Source of the DNA: Moringa oleifera | Lineage: Eukaryota > Streptophyta > Magnoliopsida > Brassicales > Moringaceae | NCBI GenBank assembly: GCA_021397835.1 | Contig: JAJFZO010000565.1 | Location: forward strand, 44,707 to 108,706 | Direction of reading: 5' to 3' | DNA length: 64,000 nt | Translations under genes and position numbers: made by a program | Shown: piece by piece, positions 35,221 through 50,081 of the stretch | Numbering within the stretch: the first letter of the stretch is position 1 | How the letters are laid out: each line of letters opens with the position of its first letter | Notes under the pieces: generated by a model | Seen by the model: only the letters and a program-made list of their open reading frames with translations | What the model was told of the DNA's origin: nothing | Database searches by the model: none

Positions 35221-38200
35221 CCCTGCGTCATTAGGTGATGCAATAATAGGTGTTTGAATCTATATGAAGAGATGTAAGTTAATATAACCAAAACTTTACA
35301 CAATTAAGTGAAGTTCATGTCAAATTTAGCTTTTTATTAGATCCAATCAATTTTTAGGCCTAATTAATTTAATAACCTAATTTACATATTAAGCTAATCT
35401 TTTTTTAAATACAAGTAAATTTTAGACTCAATTAATAATTTAACCCAATGAATTGATAGAATGAATGAATTATTAAGTTAAATTAATTGTTTGGCTCAAT
35501 TGCATATTAAGCTCAATTATTCATTTGATGCAATTAATTTGGATATGATCATATCTTAGACTCAATTAGTTATTAGCTCCATTATATCTTAAGTTCAATT
35601 ATAATTTGGATACGATTATATTTTAGACTCAATTCATTTGTAAGCTTTTTGTATGAGGGTTCAAGCCTACTATGCCAAATAATATCTTAAGATCTATTAG
35701 ATTTTAGAACCAATTATATTTTGGGCATAAGTATTTATTTATCTCACTTCATTCTCGGACTCAATTATAAATTAAGCCACTAACTATTTATTAAACTTGA
35801 TTTTATATCAAACTCAATCTTCAATTAGACTTAACTAAATCTTATGTGCAATCAATTCTTAGTCACAATTTAATATTAATTGTTAAACTTAATTACATCT
35901 TAAATCTAATTACATCTGAAATCAAGTAAATCATCTTGAATCAAAAATTATAGAGCTGACAATGATACATATTAGTCAACTAAATTTTTTAAAATAAACT
36001 ATTTAAATTTAGAATTAAAGTTTTCTTTTGTTCCTGCACTTGGTTGGTATTCACGTGAATAAGCAAAACTAAATCAAGCTGGCAAGCAATATAATTAAAA
36101 ATTAATTATAGAAAACACATTATTTTCTATTATACTATGGATGAAGATGGCTTCTCATGATTTTTTCCTTAATACATCAACATTCTTAAAATAAAATCCA
36201 AAAAATATTTGATAAAAATTAAATGAAAAGAAAAACCATAATAGTACTTGCTTCTCACACATCTTCTTCAATGTATTTCACATGTAAGTATCATATAAGC
36301 AATACTTTATTTTTATTATGTTTATAGTGTATGATTGAGAAAAAGGTTAACATTTAACCAAATGTCATAATACAATGAATAATTCAACATAGAATATAAT
36401 CAAAATTTTCTGTCTTTTAATATTATCATTGCAAATTATTGAAAGTGTGAAGATTCAAATTCAAATCTACTCATTGAGAATAGTAATAATATAATAATAG
36501 TGATGATAACAATAAAGATAATTTTAATAATTAGAATAAAAAATTATAATTATAATAACAATAATTGAAATAAAATAAAATTTTAAATAGAATATTAAAA
36601 ATTTTAGCAAAATAAAATAAGATTTTCATTAACAATGAAAAATAGAAAAATTAAAATTAAGGAGACATGAAGTAAAATTTTGAAAATAAAAAAGTGGTGA
36701 AATAAAAAATTACACAAAAATTTAAAAAACCAAAATATTTTTAAAAAATTAAAAATACAAAATAAAACAAACAAAAAAAAAAAGATCTCCATTTCTCTTA
36801 CTATTTTCTTTAACAATCATTTATTTAACATTAATTTATCATAAAATAATTTAAATAAAAACTAAACATATAAATGAAAAAAATTAAAAAGGGATTCTAT
36901 CTTTCTCTTAGTGTTTTTTACAACGATGATTTTTTAATTAGAAAAAGTATGATAAGAGATTTTTCTTTCTGACATACAGTGCTCATTTTCCTCAATCACA
37001 ACGGCACCAAGTATTTCTTAAACTCAGATAAAGATAAAGAAAAATTGAGAATATGCATTTCTCTTTCAATTCATCCCTTAATTGTCAACTCACCATTATT
37101 ACGTTACGACTTCTTCATGTCAATCACCGAGGACACCCACCATAAGGTCAGTTATTCTTTTGATCCATCAATAATTTATCCTTTATCTCTCTATAAGTTA
37201 TGATTATAGTAGAGACCACCACATTACGGTGTTGACCGCCAAGATCCTAAGGACCACTTTACAATTGTCTTGAGAAATACATTATAGATTTCTTTTTTCA
37301 AGATCAAACATTTTTTCTATCTCATTAATTTATGTGAATAAATTTATATATATGAATTGGATTGATTTGGGAAACGTATTTTTAGTTTTATGTCATATAT
37401 AGATTTGTACCGCAAAATAAAAAAAGTCAATGTGGAAGATGGATCGATTTGCAATATAGTTTTTTCCGTTTTAGAACTAAGGTCTAGGGTTTGGGGTCTA
37501 AGTTGTATAGTTTATGGTTCAAATGTCCATGATCTAGGGTTTTGTGGTCTAAAGGTTAGGGTTTTAGGGTTTAGAGTTTTATGGTTTTATATTCAAAGTC
37601 TAAGTTTTAGGTTTATGAGTCTTAGGTAGGATTTAGAGTTTTATGGTTTTAAGTCTAAGGTCTAGGTTTATAACTCTAAGGTTTAGGGCTTAAGGTTTGT
37701 GATCTAGGTTCTAAGGTCTAAAGTTTTGAGATTTTAAGGTTTCAGGGTTTTAGAAACTAAGTCTATGATCTAAGCTATGGGGTGAATGTTTTAGGATTCC
37801 AACTTTTAAGGTTTTAGGTTTAAGCTCCAAGGTATAGATTAGGTCTAGGGTCTAGTCCATGATTAAAGGTTTAGAATCTAAGGTCTAAGGTTTAGGAATT
37901 TAGGCTTTGTTTAGGGTTTAGAGATCCCTAATCTAGGATGTAAGGCCCAAATTTTAGAATTGAGGAATTAGGGACTAAGGTCCAAGGTTTAGGCTTTAGC
38001 GCCAAGGATCAAGGGTCTAGGTTTATTGTCTTAGTGTCTATTATCTAAGGTTTAAAGGTTATAGGGTCTAGTATTACAATCTAAGGCCTAAGTTTTAGAG
38101 TTTTTAAGTTCGTAGGTCTAGGGTCTATAGTCTAACATGTTGGGTGTAGGGTCTAGTGTCTAAGTTAATATGTCATAGATCTAGGTCCTTGGTTTTGGGG

Positions 38201-38256
38201 TTTAGAAGGTTTAAGGCCTAGGGTTTAGGTCTATGGGTTATAGTTTAGGGTTTAGG

Positions 38257-38901
38257 CTGATACTAAATTTTGATGAAACGTTATTTAGAATGAAAATAAT
38301 GTAATTTTGTTGAAAATTTTGTTTATAAAGTACAAGCATATGTTTGAATAGATTGCGTGAAAATAAAAGATAAAAGGCTCACCACTCACAAGGTTACTAA
38401 AGAGATACAGAAAATCACTACCCTAAGGACAATGATAAGGATACAAAAACCTCATAACCCATCACTCACAGGGTTACATATGGGCATCACCCTAAGAGAT
38501 ACAGGGATGTTTCTTACTACTTAATGGTTCTGAACCGAAGAGATACAGCGGTGAAAGAAAAAAGTCATCGAGCTTCTACATATACAATTAAAGTCTAAGC
38601 TACCCTCAATATCTAAAGCATTAAAATAAATATTAGTGCATGAAACAACGTTCCATTCTTTGGGTCTTCAAAAAATAATTAAGTTTTTACTAATAACTAG
38701 CTCATTTAATGCATTTGTTTGAAAAAAATAAATGGATTTAGCAGGTTGAAATAACTCTCTCATGAAAATTATTAAGATGCATACCAATTACCTACAACTA
38801 AAGAAGCATCAGTAACTTCCTTTCTTTAAAATCTTCTAAGGTGCATACCAATTGTCCATCACATAGCATCATGGGCTGAATTTGGTAACATAGGCACTCT
38901 T
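38257..38901 (-). mobile_element. M4 module (U5 copy)
   Basis: Has the AAGTCATCGAG and ACGTTATT alleles, as in U2. Confidence 0.65.
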
Positions 38902-39329
38902 GTCTCAATGATGTATGGTCTAGGGCTCAAGCTCTAAGGTGTAGGATCTATGGTGTAGGGTCTGGGCTTTATAGTTTGAAGTCCAGAGCATGAGAATTTA
39001 GGGGTCTAGAGTCCAAGGTTGAATGGTCAAGGGGAGAGTGGTTTGGAGTCTAGATTTTAAGGTATAAGAGTTAAGGGTCTAAAGTTTAAGGTTCAAGGTT
39101 GAATGATTACGGTTGAAAGGTCTAGGGTGATACCATATTATCATGGAAGAGTGTCTAACCTTAACCTTAAATCCTAAACCACTTAAACACTTACATTCAA
39201 CCCTAAACACTAAACCAATTAAACACTTACTTTAAATCCTAAACCTTAAATCATAAATGTAGGTAAACCATATTATCATGTAATATTTTATTTGGCTTAA
39301 TCACATATTAATATCAAATATTTATTAGC

Positions 39330-40223
39330 TCAATTATAACCATCATACAGCACTTTCCTATTATATTGTCAAGGTCCACCCAATAGCAAATGACTAGCAT
39401 TTATAACCAAGGCCTACCCTATAATAAATGGCAAGCATCCATAGGAGTAGCATCTCACCCAACTTTCATCGTTTGTCACCTTGGCACATTTTCAAGTTAT
39501 GTTGCACTACAATGGACATATCGTGATCAGCATATATCATCTCATCCTCATTACCATCATGTTCTAGATCATTATTATCTTCATCATCTTCTCCATTACT
39601 AACATCATTAAACTAAAGTAACAATCCTTCTATTCAGACAATAAGAAGCAATATGCCCAAAATCATGACATTTAAAGTATTTCCTCCACCTTGTGCAGGA
39701 GAATTGGATGTTTGCTTGCTGCCAAGAGATCCTTCACCATTTTCTTGCCCTTTTGACATTGCCTTGCTTAGAAGAGCAGGCTTGGAGTTAACTCTCTTTG
39801 ATTACACATATTTGGAACCATACCATAATTCCTTTTCAAACTTCTGTTGCTTCTTAGTTTTTAAAGTCAATTTACACACATCATTTAATGACCAATATGA
39901 CAGAAGTTTAACCACTTTAGAAATCTCATATTTCACACTCTCAAAGTATCTACCAATGGTTTGCTCCTCTAGTTCTACAAGCTTTCCGTTAGCATCAAAT
40001 TCTACTGCATACTCCTCTACCAATAAGAAGCAATATGCCCAAAACCATGACATTTGAAAGCATTTCCTTCAACCTAGTGTAGAAAAATTGTTTTCTTGCT
40101 ACCAAGAGATCCTTCACCAATTTCTTGCCCCTTTAACACCAACTTGCTTAAGAGAGTAGGCTTGGAACACTTGTTGAATGCACATCTTTGGAACCATACT
40201 ATGATCCCTTGTCAAACTTGCAA
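39330..40223 (-). pseudogene. Ty3/gypsy-type gag-protease relic (U5 copy)
   Basis: Open gag stretch at 39802-40053; knuckles at 39638-39679 and 40020-40061. No private disablement seen. Confidence 0.83.
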
Positions 40224-41656
40224 ATTATACTAGTGCATGGGATATAAGGTTTAGACATTAGAGTATATGGTCTATTACTTACAAATTAGGGTCTAGGTTT
40301 TTGCGCTTTAGGTTTAGCGTCTAGGGTCCACATTTTAGGGCTCTAGGATTATGGGATTTTAGGGTCTTCAGTCTATGATCTAGGGTTTTAGGTTTTAGGG
40401 CCCAAGGTTTCATGGTTTTATGATTTTAAAGATTTAGGACTTAGGGTCAAGAGTTTATGGTTTCGAAGGTCTTAGGTTTAGAGTTTTTGAGTCTAAGGTG
40501 CATGACCTATGTTTTAGGTTTTAGGATTTCAAGGTTTAGGATATAATGTTAGGTTTCTAAGGTCTTGGGTCAAAATTATGGTCAAAGTTCTTGGGTTAAC
40601 GTTTTAAGTTTTTGTTTTTAAGGTTTTCATCTTTAGGATTTTAAGGTCTAGTGTCTAGAGTTTTAAGATTTTATGATTTAGAGTTTCAGGTCATGGTCTA
40701 GGGTCTATAGTTTAGGGTTTAGGTTTCTAAGGTCATGGTTTTGGGTTCGTAATCTAGGCTCTAGGGTTTAAGTTTTACTTTTTTGGATTTATGGCCCAAG
40801 ATCTAGGGTTTAAGTTCTTGGGTTTTAAGGTCTGAGGTCTAAAGTTTAAGGTCTAGGATTTTGGAACTATGAATCTGAGGCTTTAAGGTATCATGTCTAG
40901 TGTTAAAAAGCTTTGAGGGAGCTAAGATCTATGTTTGTAGGGTTTAAAGGTTTAAGGTTTTACGGTTAGAGTCTTGGGTCTAAGACATAAGGCTTTAGTG
41001 TTTTTGGGTTTTGGGATTTTAAGGTTTGTAGTCTAGGGTTTTAAGATCTAGGGTCTAATAATTTACAGTGTAGCATCTAGGATCTAGCATGCTTGTGTCA
41101 CGCTTTGGGTTCTCTCTTTTATCTTTGTATCTCTTTGGTTAAAAGTCATTGAGTGGTAAGAAACTTCTTTATATCTCTTAGAATGGTGCCCATCTGTAAC
41201 CTTTCGAGTGATGAATTATGAGACTTCTTTATCCTTGTTTATTATTCTTAGGGCGGTAATTTTCTTTATCCATTCGGTATTAAACTTGGTGACCTTTTTT
41301 TCCCCTTATTTTCATTCAAATTTGTTTGAACTTGTGCTTGATATTTTCAAAAAAATTTATAACAAAGTTATATCATTTCCATTCCAAACATTATTCCATC
41401 ATAACGTAATATCCCTTAGGCCCTACCACCCTAATCTTTCAACCTTAAACCTTAAATGTTAGAATCCTAAACTTTAGACCCTTGACTATTATATCCTAAA
41501 ATCTAAACTCCAAACCTTAAAATTCTAGACCTTTTACCATTCAACCCTGCACTCTAAACCCTTAGACGGTTATGCTCTAGACTATAAAGTGTAGACCATA
41601 TATCATAGACCCTATAACCTATAACTTGAACCCTAAACCCAAAATTATTAATACAG

Positions 41657-42305
41657 GAGTGTCTATGTTACCATATTCAACCCATAATACTATGTGATGA
41701 ACAGTTGGTATGTACCTTGGAGGATTTTCACGGGAGGAAGTTATGGAAGCTTCCTTTGTGATGGGTAGTTGGCATGCACCTTCGCAATTTCCAAGGAAAA
41801 GTTATTTCAACTTACTTGACTCCTTCTATTTTTGTCAAACAAATGCATGTAATAAGCTAATTATTAGTAAAAACTTAATTATTTTTTTCAAAGACCTAAA
41901 GCATGAATGGTTGATTTCATGTAATAGTATTTTTTGATGCTTTAGACATTGAAGGTAACTTAAACTTTGATTGTATGTGCAGATTCTGCTCTTTTATTTC
42001 TCTCTTTCATCTTTGTGTCTCTTTGGTTTAGAGCCATTGAATGGTAAGAAATATCTCTGTATCTCTTAGGCGGTGCTCATTTGTAACCCTGTGAGTGGTG
42101 GTTTGTGACGTTTTCATATCCTTATTTATTTTCCTTAAGATAATAATTTTTTGTATCACTTTGGCAATCCTATGAGTGGTGAGCTTTTTATCTTCTATTT
42201 TCATTCAAAGATGATGGAATATGTGCTTGTACTTTATAAACAAATTTTTCGACAAAGATACATTATTTCAATCCAAATATTGTTCCATCATAATACTGTA
42301 TCACC
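41657..42305 (+). mobile_element. M2 module (U6 copy)
   Basis: Same ends and length as the U2 copy; no difference noticed. Confidence 0.65.
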
Positions 42306-43124
42306 ATAGACCCTTTCTCTAAACCATAAACAATCAAGACCTCAGATTTAAGACCCATTAACTTGGACAGTAGACCTTACACCCCACACCTTAGACCCTA
42401 GAGCTTAGACTCCAAAACCCTAAAACTCTTCAGACCCTAATACTTGACCCTACAACCTTTAAACTGTAGATATAAACCTAAATACCCTAAATCCTAGATC
42501 CTAAACCCATACACCCTCAATCCTTAAAACTTGAACCCTAGATCTTAGATGCTAGATTTTAAACCATAGATCCTTGACACTAAACCCTATGCCTTGGACC
42601 TTAGTCCTTAATTTCCCAATGCTAAAACCTTAGATCCTTGGTCCTATACCTGTAAAGCCTAGACAAAAGCTTGAATTCCTAAACCTTAGACCCTTGATTC
42701 CAAACTTTAGATCATAGACCCTAAAACTTGTAGCCTGTGAACCAAATCTACATCTTGGAGCTTAAGCAATAAACCTTTGAGTTGGAATCCTAGACCATAA
42801 ACCTTAGGCCCTAGACCTGAGACCTTAAAGCCTTTAGACCATAGACCTAAAGCCATAAAACTATAAACTCTAAAATTCTAAATCTTAGACCTTAGTGCTT
42901 ACGGGTTATGGTTTACGATGTAGCGTTTAGCATTAAGGTTCAAGGTTCAAGGTTTAGGGCTAAAGATTTAATGTTTATGGTTTATGATTCAGGGATTAGT
43001 GTTTAGTGTGTTGTGTTTAAAGTTTACGGGTTAGGATTAAGGGTTTAGAGATTTTGGATTAATAGTTTGAGCTTATGGTTCAAGGGTAGGATTTAAGCAT
43101 TTTGATTTCGGGTTTAGGTGTTAG

Positions 43125-43646
43125 GTGATACCATATTTTGAAGGAACCATATTCAAAATGAAAATGATATAACTTCACTAAAAATGTTGTTTGAAAAGTA
43201 CAAGCACAAGTTTGAATAGATTTGAATGAACATTAGGGATAAAAGGCTTACAATTATGTCTAATACCAAAGAGATACAAAAAATCACCGCCCTATATAGA
43301 AATCTCACAACTCACCACTCACAGAGATATAGATGAACACCATCTTAAGAGATTGTTTCTCACCACTCAATGGCTCCCAATCAAAGAAATATAAAGATAA
43401 AAAAAGAACTCAAAGAGTTTCTACACATACAACTAAACTTTTTGCTAATAACTAAATCATTTAAGGCATTTGTTTGACAAAATGAAGTTAGTAAGTTGAA
43501 ATAAATCTCTCTTAGAGATTTCTAAGGTGCATGCCAACTGTCCATCACTAAAGAAGCTTCCATAACTTTCTTTAAAAAAATTTGCCAAGGTGCATGCCAA
43601 CTATGCATCACATCGTGTCATGGGCTGAATGTGATAACATAACTAA
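43125..43646 (-). mobile_element. M3 module (U6 copy)
   Basis: Inverted module with the GATTGTTTCTC allele. Confidence 0.65.
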
Positions 43647-46600
43647 CCCTGCGTCATTAGGTGATGCAATAATAGGTGTTTGAATCTATATGAAGAGATG
43701 TAAGTTAATATAACCAAAACTTTACACAATTAAGTGAAGTTCATGTCAAATTTAGCTTTTTATTAGATCCAATCAATTTTTAGGCCTAATTAATTTAATA
43801 ACCTAATTTACATATTAAGCTAATCTTTTTTTAAATACAAGTAAATTTTAGACTCAATTAATAATTTAACCCAATGAATTGATAGAATGAATGAATTATT
43901 AAGTTAAATTAATTGTTTGGCTCAATTGCATATTAAGCTCAATTATTCATTTGATGCAATTAATTTGGATATGATCATATCTTAGACTCAATTAGTTATT
44001 AGCTCCATTATATCTTAAGTTCAATTATAATTTGGATACGATTATATTTTAGACTCAATTCATTTGTAAGCTTTTTGTATGAGGGTTCAAGCCTACTATG
44101 CCAAATAATATCTTAAGATCTATTAGATTTTAGAACCAATTATATTTTGGGCATAAGTATTTATTTATCTCACTTCATTCTCGGACTCAATTATAAATTA
44201 AGCCACTAACTATTTATTAAACTTGATTTTATATCAAACTCAATCTTCAATTAGACTTAACTAAATCTTATGTGCAATCAATTCTTAGTCACAATTTAAT
44301 ATTAATTGTTAAACTTAATTACATCTTAAATCTAATTACATCTGAAATCAAGTAAATCATCTTGAATCAAAAATTATAGAGCTGACAATGATACATATTA
44401 GTCAACTAAATTTTTTAAAATAAACTATTTAAATTTAGAATTAAAGTTTTCTTTTGTTCCTGCACTTGGTTGGTATTCACGTGAATAAGCAAAACTAAAT
44501 CAAGCTGGCAAGCAATATAATTAAAAATTAATTATAGAAAACACATTATTTTCTATTATACTATGGATGAAGATGGCTTCTCATGATTTTTTCCTTAATA
44601 CATCAACATTCTTAAAATAAAATCCAAAAAATATTTGATAAAAATTAAATGAAAAGAAAAACCATAATAGTACTTGCTTCTCACACATCTTCTTCAATGT
44701 ATTTCACATGTAAGTATCATATAAGCAATACTTTATTTTTATTATGTTTATAGTGTATGATTGAGAAAAAGGTTAACATTTAACCAAATGTCATAATACA
44801 ATGAATAATTCAACATAGAATATAATCAAAATTTTCTGTCTTTTAATATTATCATTGCAAATTATTGAAAGTGTGAAGATTCAAATTCAAATCTACTCAT
44901 TGAGAATAGTAATAATATAATAATAGTGATGATAACAATAAAGATAATTTTAATAATTAGAATAAAAAATTATAATTATAATAACAATAATTGAAATAAA
45001 ATAAAATTTTAAATAGAATATTAAAAATTTTAGCAAAATAAAATAAGATTTTCATTAACAATGAAAAATAGAAAAATTAAAATTAAGGAGACATGAAGTA
45101 AAATTTTGAAAATAAAAAAGTGGTGAAATAAAAAATTACACAAAAATTTAAAAAACCAAAATATTTTTAAAAAATTAAAAATACAAAATAAAACAAACAA
45201 AAAAAAAAGATCTCCATTTCTCTTACTATTTTCTTTAACAATCATTTATTTAACATTAATTTATCATAAAATAATTTAAATAAAAACTAAACATATAAAT
45301 GAAAAAAATTAAAAAGGGATTCTATCTTTCTCTTAGTGTTTTTTACAACGATGATTTTTTAATTAGAAAAAGTATGATAAGAGATTTTTCTTTCTGACAT
45401 ACAGTGCTCATTTTCCTCAATCACAACGGCACCAAGTATTTCTTAAACTCAGATAAAGATAAAGAAAAATTGAGAATATGCATTTCTCTTTCAATTCATC
45501 CCTTAATTGTCAACTCACCATTATTACGTTACGACTTCTTCATGTCAATCACCGAGGACACCCACCATAAGGTCAGTTATTCTTTTGATCCATCAATAAT
45601 TTATCCTTTATCTCTCTATAAGTTATGATTATAGTAGAGACCACCACATTACGGTGTTGACCGCCAAGATCCTAAGGACCACTTTACAATTGTCTTGAGA
45701 AATACATTATAGATTTCTTTTTTCAAGATCAAACATTTTTTCTATCTCATTAATTTATGTGAATAAATTTATATATATGAATTGGATTGATTTGGGAAAC
45801 GTATTTTTAGTTTTATGTCATATATAGATTTGTACCGCAAAATAAAAAAAGTCAATGTGGAAGATGGATCGATTTGCAATATAGTTTTTTCCGTTTTAGA
45901 ACTAAGGTCTAGGGTTTGGGGTCTAAGTTGTATAGTTTATGGTTCAAATGTCCATGATCTAGGGTTTTGTGGTCTAAAGGTTAGGGTTTTAGGGTTTAGA
46001 GTTTTATGGTTTTATATTCAAAGTCTAAGTTTTAGGTTTATGAGTCTTAGGTAGGATTTAGAGTTTTATGGTTTTAAGTCTAAGGTCTAGGTTTATAACT
46101 CTAAGGTTTAGGGCTTAAGGTTTGTGATCTAGGTTCTAAGGTCTAAAGTTTTGAGATTTTAAGGTTTCAGGGTTTTAGAAACTAAGTCTATGATCTAAGC
46201 TATGGGGTGAATGTTTTAGGATTCCAACTTTTAAGGTTTTAGGTTTAAGCTCCAAGGTATAGATTAGGTCTAGGGTCTAGTCCATGATTAAAGGTTTAGA
46301 ATCTAAGGTCTAAGGTTTAGGAATTTAGGCTTTGTTTAGGGTTTAGAGATCCCTAATCTAGGATGTAAGGCCCAAATTTTAGAATTGAGGAATTAGGGAC
46401 TAAGGTCCAAGGTTTAGGCTTTAGCGCCAAGGATCAAGGGTCTAGGTTTATTGTCTTAGTGTCTATTATCTAAGGTTTAAAGGTTATAGGGTCTAGTATT
46501 ACAATCTAAGGCCTAAGTTTTAGAGTTTTTAAGTTCGTAGGTCTAGGGTCTATAGTCTAACATGTTGGGTGTAGGGTCTAGTGTCTAAGTTAATATGTCA

Positions 46601-46681
46601 TAGATCTAGGTCCTTGGTTTTGGGGTTTAGAAGGTTTAAGGCCTAGGGTTTAGGTCTATGGGTTATAGTTTAGGGTTTAGG

Positions 46682-47326
46682 CTGATACTAAATTTTGATG
46701 AAACGTTATTTAGAATGAAAATAATGTAATTTTGTTGAAAATTTTGTTTATAAAGTACAAGCATATGTTTGAATAGATTGCGTGAAAATAAAAGATAAAA
46801 GGCTCACCACTCACAAGGTTACTAAAGAGATACAGAAAATCACTACCCTAAGGACAATGATAAGGATACAAAAACCTCATAACCCATCACTCACAGGGTT
46901 ACATATGGGCATCACCCTAAGAGATACAGGGATGTTTCTTACTACTTAATGGTTCTGAACCGAAGAGATACAGCGGTGAAAGAAAAAAATCATCGAGCTT
47001 CTACATATACAATTAAAGTCTAAGCTACCCTCAATATCTAAAGCATTAAAATAAATATTAGTGCATGAAACAACGTTCCATTCTTTGGGTCTTCAAAAAA
47101 TAATTAAGTTTTTACTAATAACTAGCTCATTTAATGCATTTGTTTGAAAAAAATAAATGGATTTAGCAGGTTGAAATAACTCTCTCATGAAAATTATTAA
47201 GATGCATACCAATTACCTACAACTAAAGAAGCATCAGTAACTTCCTTTCTTTAAAATCTTCTAAGGTGCATACCAATTGTCCATCACATAGCATCATGGG
47301 CTGAATTTGGTAACATAGGCACTCTT
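46682..47326 (-). mobile_element. M4 module (U6 copy)
   Basis: Has AAATCATCGAG and ACGTTATT, as in U3. Confidence 0.65.
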
Positions 47327-47754
47327 GTCTCAATGATGTATGGTCTAGGGCTCAAGCTCTAAGGTGTAGGATCTATGGTGTAGGGTCTGGGCTTTATAGT
47401 TTGAAGTCCAGAGCATGAGAATTTAGGGGTCTAGAGTCCAAGGTTGAATGGTCAAGGGGAGAGTGGTTTGGAGTCTAGATTTTAAGGTATAAGAGTTAAG
47501 GGTCTAAAGTTTAAGGTTCAAGGTTGAATGATTACGGTTGAAAGGTCTAGGGTGATACCATATTATCATGGAAGAGTGTCTAACCTTAACCTTAAATCCT
47601 AAACCACTTAAACACTTACATTCAACCCTAAACACTAAACCAATTAAACACTTACTTTAAATCCTAAACCTTAAATCATAAATGTAGGTAAACCATATTA
47701 TCATGTAATATTTTATTTGGCTTAATCACATATTAATATCAAATATTTATTAGC

Positions 47755-48648
47755 TCAATTATAACCATCATACAGCACTTTCCTATTATATTGTCAAGGT
47801 CCACCCAATAGCAAATGACTAGCATTTATAACCAAGGCCTACCCTATAATAAATGGCAAGCATCCATAGGAGTAGCATCTCACCCAACTTTCATCGTTTG
47901 TCACCTTGGCACATTTTCAAGTTATGTTGCACTACAATGGACATATCGTGATCAGCATATATCATCTCATCCTCATTACCATCATGTTCTAGATCATTAT
48001 TATCTTCATCATCTTCTCCATTACTAACATCATTAAACTAAAGTAACAATCCTTCTATTCAGACAATAAGAAGCAATATGCCCAAAATCATGACATTTAA
48101 AGTATTTCCTCCACCTTGTGCAGGAGAATTGGATGTTTGCTTGCTGCCAAGAGATCCTTCACCATTTTCTTGCCCTTTTGACATTGCCTTGCTTAGAAGA
48201 GCAGGCTTGGAGTTAACTCTCTTTGATTACACATATTTGGAACCATACCATAATTCCTTTTCAAACTTCTGTTGCTTCTTAGTTTTTAAAGTCAATTTAC
48301 ACACATCATTTAATGACCAATATGACAGAAGTTTAACCACTTTAGAAATCTCATATTTCACACTCTCAAAGTATCTACCAATGGTTTGCTCCTCTAGTTC
48401 TACAAGCTTTCCGTTAGCATCAAATTCTACTGCATACTCCTCTACCAATAAGAAGCAATATGCCCAAAACCATGACATTTGAAAGCATTTCCTTCAACCT
48501 AGTGTAGAAAAATTGTTTTCTTGCTACCAAGAGATCCTTCACCAATTTCTTGCCCCTTTAACACCAACTTGCTTAAGAGAGTAGGCTTGGAACACTTGTT
48601 GAATGCACATCTTTGGAACCATACTATGATCCCTTGTCAAACTTGCAA
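47755..48648 (-). pseudogene. Ty3/gypsy-type gag-protease relic (U6 copy)
   Basis: Open gag stretch at 48227-48478; knuckles at 48063-48104 and 48445-48486. No private disablement seen. Confidence 0.83.
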
Positions 48649-50081
48649 ATTATACTAGTGCATGGGATATAAGGTTTAGACATTAGAGTATATGGTCTAT
48701 TACTTACAAATTAGGGTCTAGGTTTTTGCGCTTTAGGTTTAGCGTCTAGGGTCCACATTTTAGGGCTCTAGGATTATGGGATTTTAGGGTCTTCAGTCTA
48801 TGATCTAGGGTTTTAGGTTTTAGGGCCCAAGGTTTCATGGTTTTATGATTTTAAAGATTTAGGACTTAGGGTCAAGAGTTTATGGTTTCGAAGGTCTTAG
48901 GTTTAGAGTTTTTGAGTCTAAGGTGCATGACCTATGTTTTAGGTTTTAGGATTTCAAGGTTTAGGATATAATGTTAGGTTTCTAAGGTCTTGGGTCAAAA
49001 TTATGGTCAAAGTTCTTGGGTTAACGTTTTAAGTTTTTGTTTTTAAGGTTTTCATCTTTAGGATTTTAAGGTCTAGTGTCTAGAGTTTTAAGATTTTATG
49101 ATTTAGAGTTTCAGGTCATGGTCTAGGGTCTATAGTTTAGGGTTTAGGTTTCTAAGGTCATGGTTTTGGGTTCGTAATCTAGGCTCTAGGGTTTAAGTTT
49201 TACTTTTTTAGATTTATGGCCCAAGATCTAGGGTTTAAGTTCTTGGGTTTTAAGGTCTGAGGTCTAAAGTTTAAGGTCTAGGATTTTGGAACTATGAATC
49301 TGAGGCTTTAAGGTATCATGTCTAGTGTTAAAAAGCTTTGAGGGAGCTAAGATCTATGTTTGTAGGGTTTAAAGGTTTAAGGTTTTACGGTTAGAGTCTT
49401 GGGTCTAAGACATAAGGCTTTAGTGTTTTTGGGTTTTGGGATTTTAAGGTTTGTAGTCTAGGGTTTTAAGATCTAGGGTCTAATAATTTACAGTGTAGCA
49501 TCTAGGATCTAGCATGCTTGTGTCACGCTTTGGGTTCTCTCTTTTATCTTTGTATCTCTTTGGTTAAAAGTCATTGAGTGGTAAGAAACTTCTTTATATC
49601 TCTTAGAATGGTGCCCATCTGTAACCTTTCGAGTGATGAATTATGAGACTTCTTTATCCTTGTTTATTATTCTTAGGGCGGTAATTTTCTTTATCCATTC
49701 GGTATTAAACTTGGTGACCTTTTTTTCCCCTTATTTTCATTCAAATTTGTTTGAACTTGTGCTTGATATTTTCAAAAAAATTTATAACAAAGTTATATCA
49801 TTTCCATTCCAAACATTATTCCATCATAACGTAATATCCCTTAGGCCCTACCACCCTAATCTTTCAACCTTAAACCTTAAATGTTAGAATCCTAAACTTT
49901 AGACCCTTGACTATTATATCCTAAAATCTAAACTCCAAACCTTAAAATTCTAGACCTTTTACCATTCAACCCTGCACTCTAAACCCTTAGACGGTTATGC
50001 TCTAGACTATAAAGTGTAGACCATATATCATAGACCCTATAACCTATAACTTGAACCCTAAACCCAAAATTATTAATACAG

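Larger units (their letters stand above)
31663..40094 (+). repeat. Unit U5 (8432 bp; short form with an indel-dense patch)
   Basis: Blocks: T1 31813-32661, M1 32662-32990, T2 32991-33230, M2 33231-33879, T3 33880-34698, M3 34699-35220, X1 35221-36239, X2 36240-37121, X3 37122-37467, T4 37468-38256, M4 38257-38901, T5 38902-39126, m5 39127-39155, T6 39156-39259, filler 39260-39280, relic R from 39330. It is 7 bp longer than U3: net +6 from the patch at 31932-32215 and +1 from the X2 poly-A run. Confidence 0.95.
40095..48519 (+). repeat. Unit U6 (8425 bp; short form)
   Basis: Blocks: T1 40245-41087, M1 41088-41416, T2 41417-41656, M2 41657-42305, T3 42306-43124, M3 43125-43646, X1 43647-44665, X2 44666-45546, X3 45547-45892, T4 45893-46681, M4 46682-47326, T5 47327-47551, m5 47552-47580, T6 47581-47684, filler 47685-47705, relic R from 47755. 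I see no private structural change, so it is the closest to a consensus short unit. Confidence 0.95.
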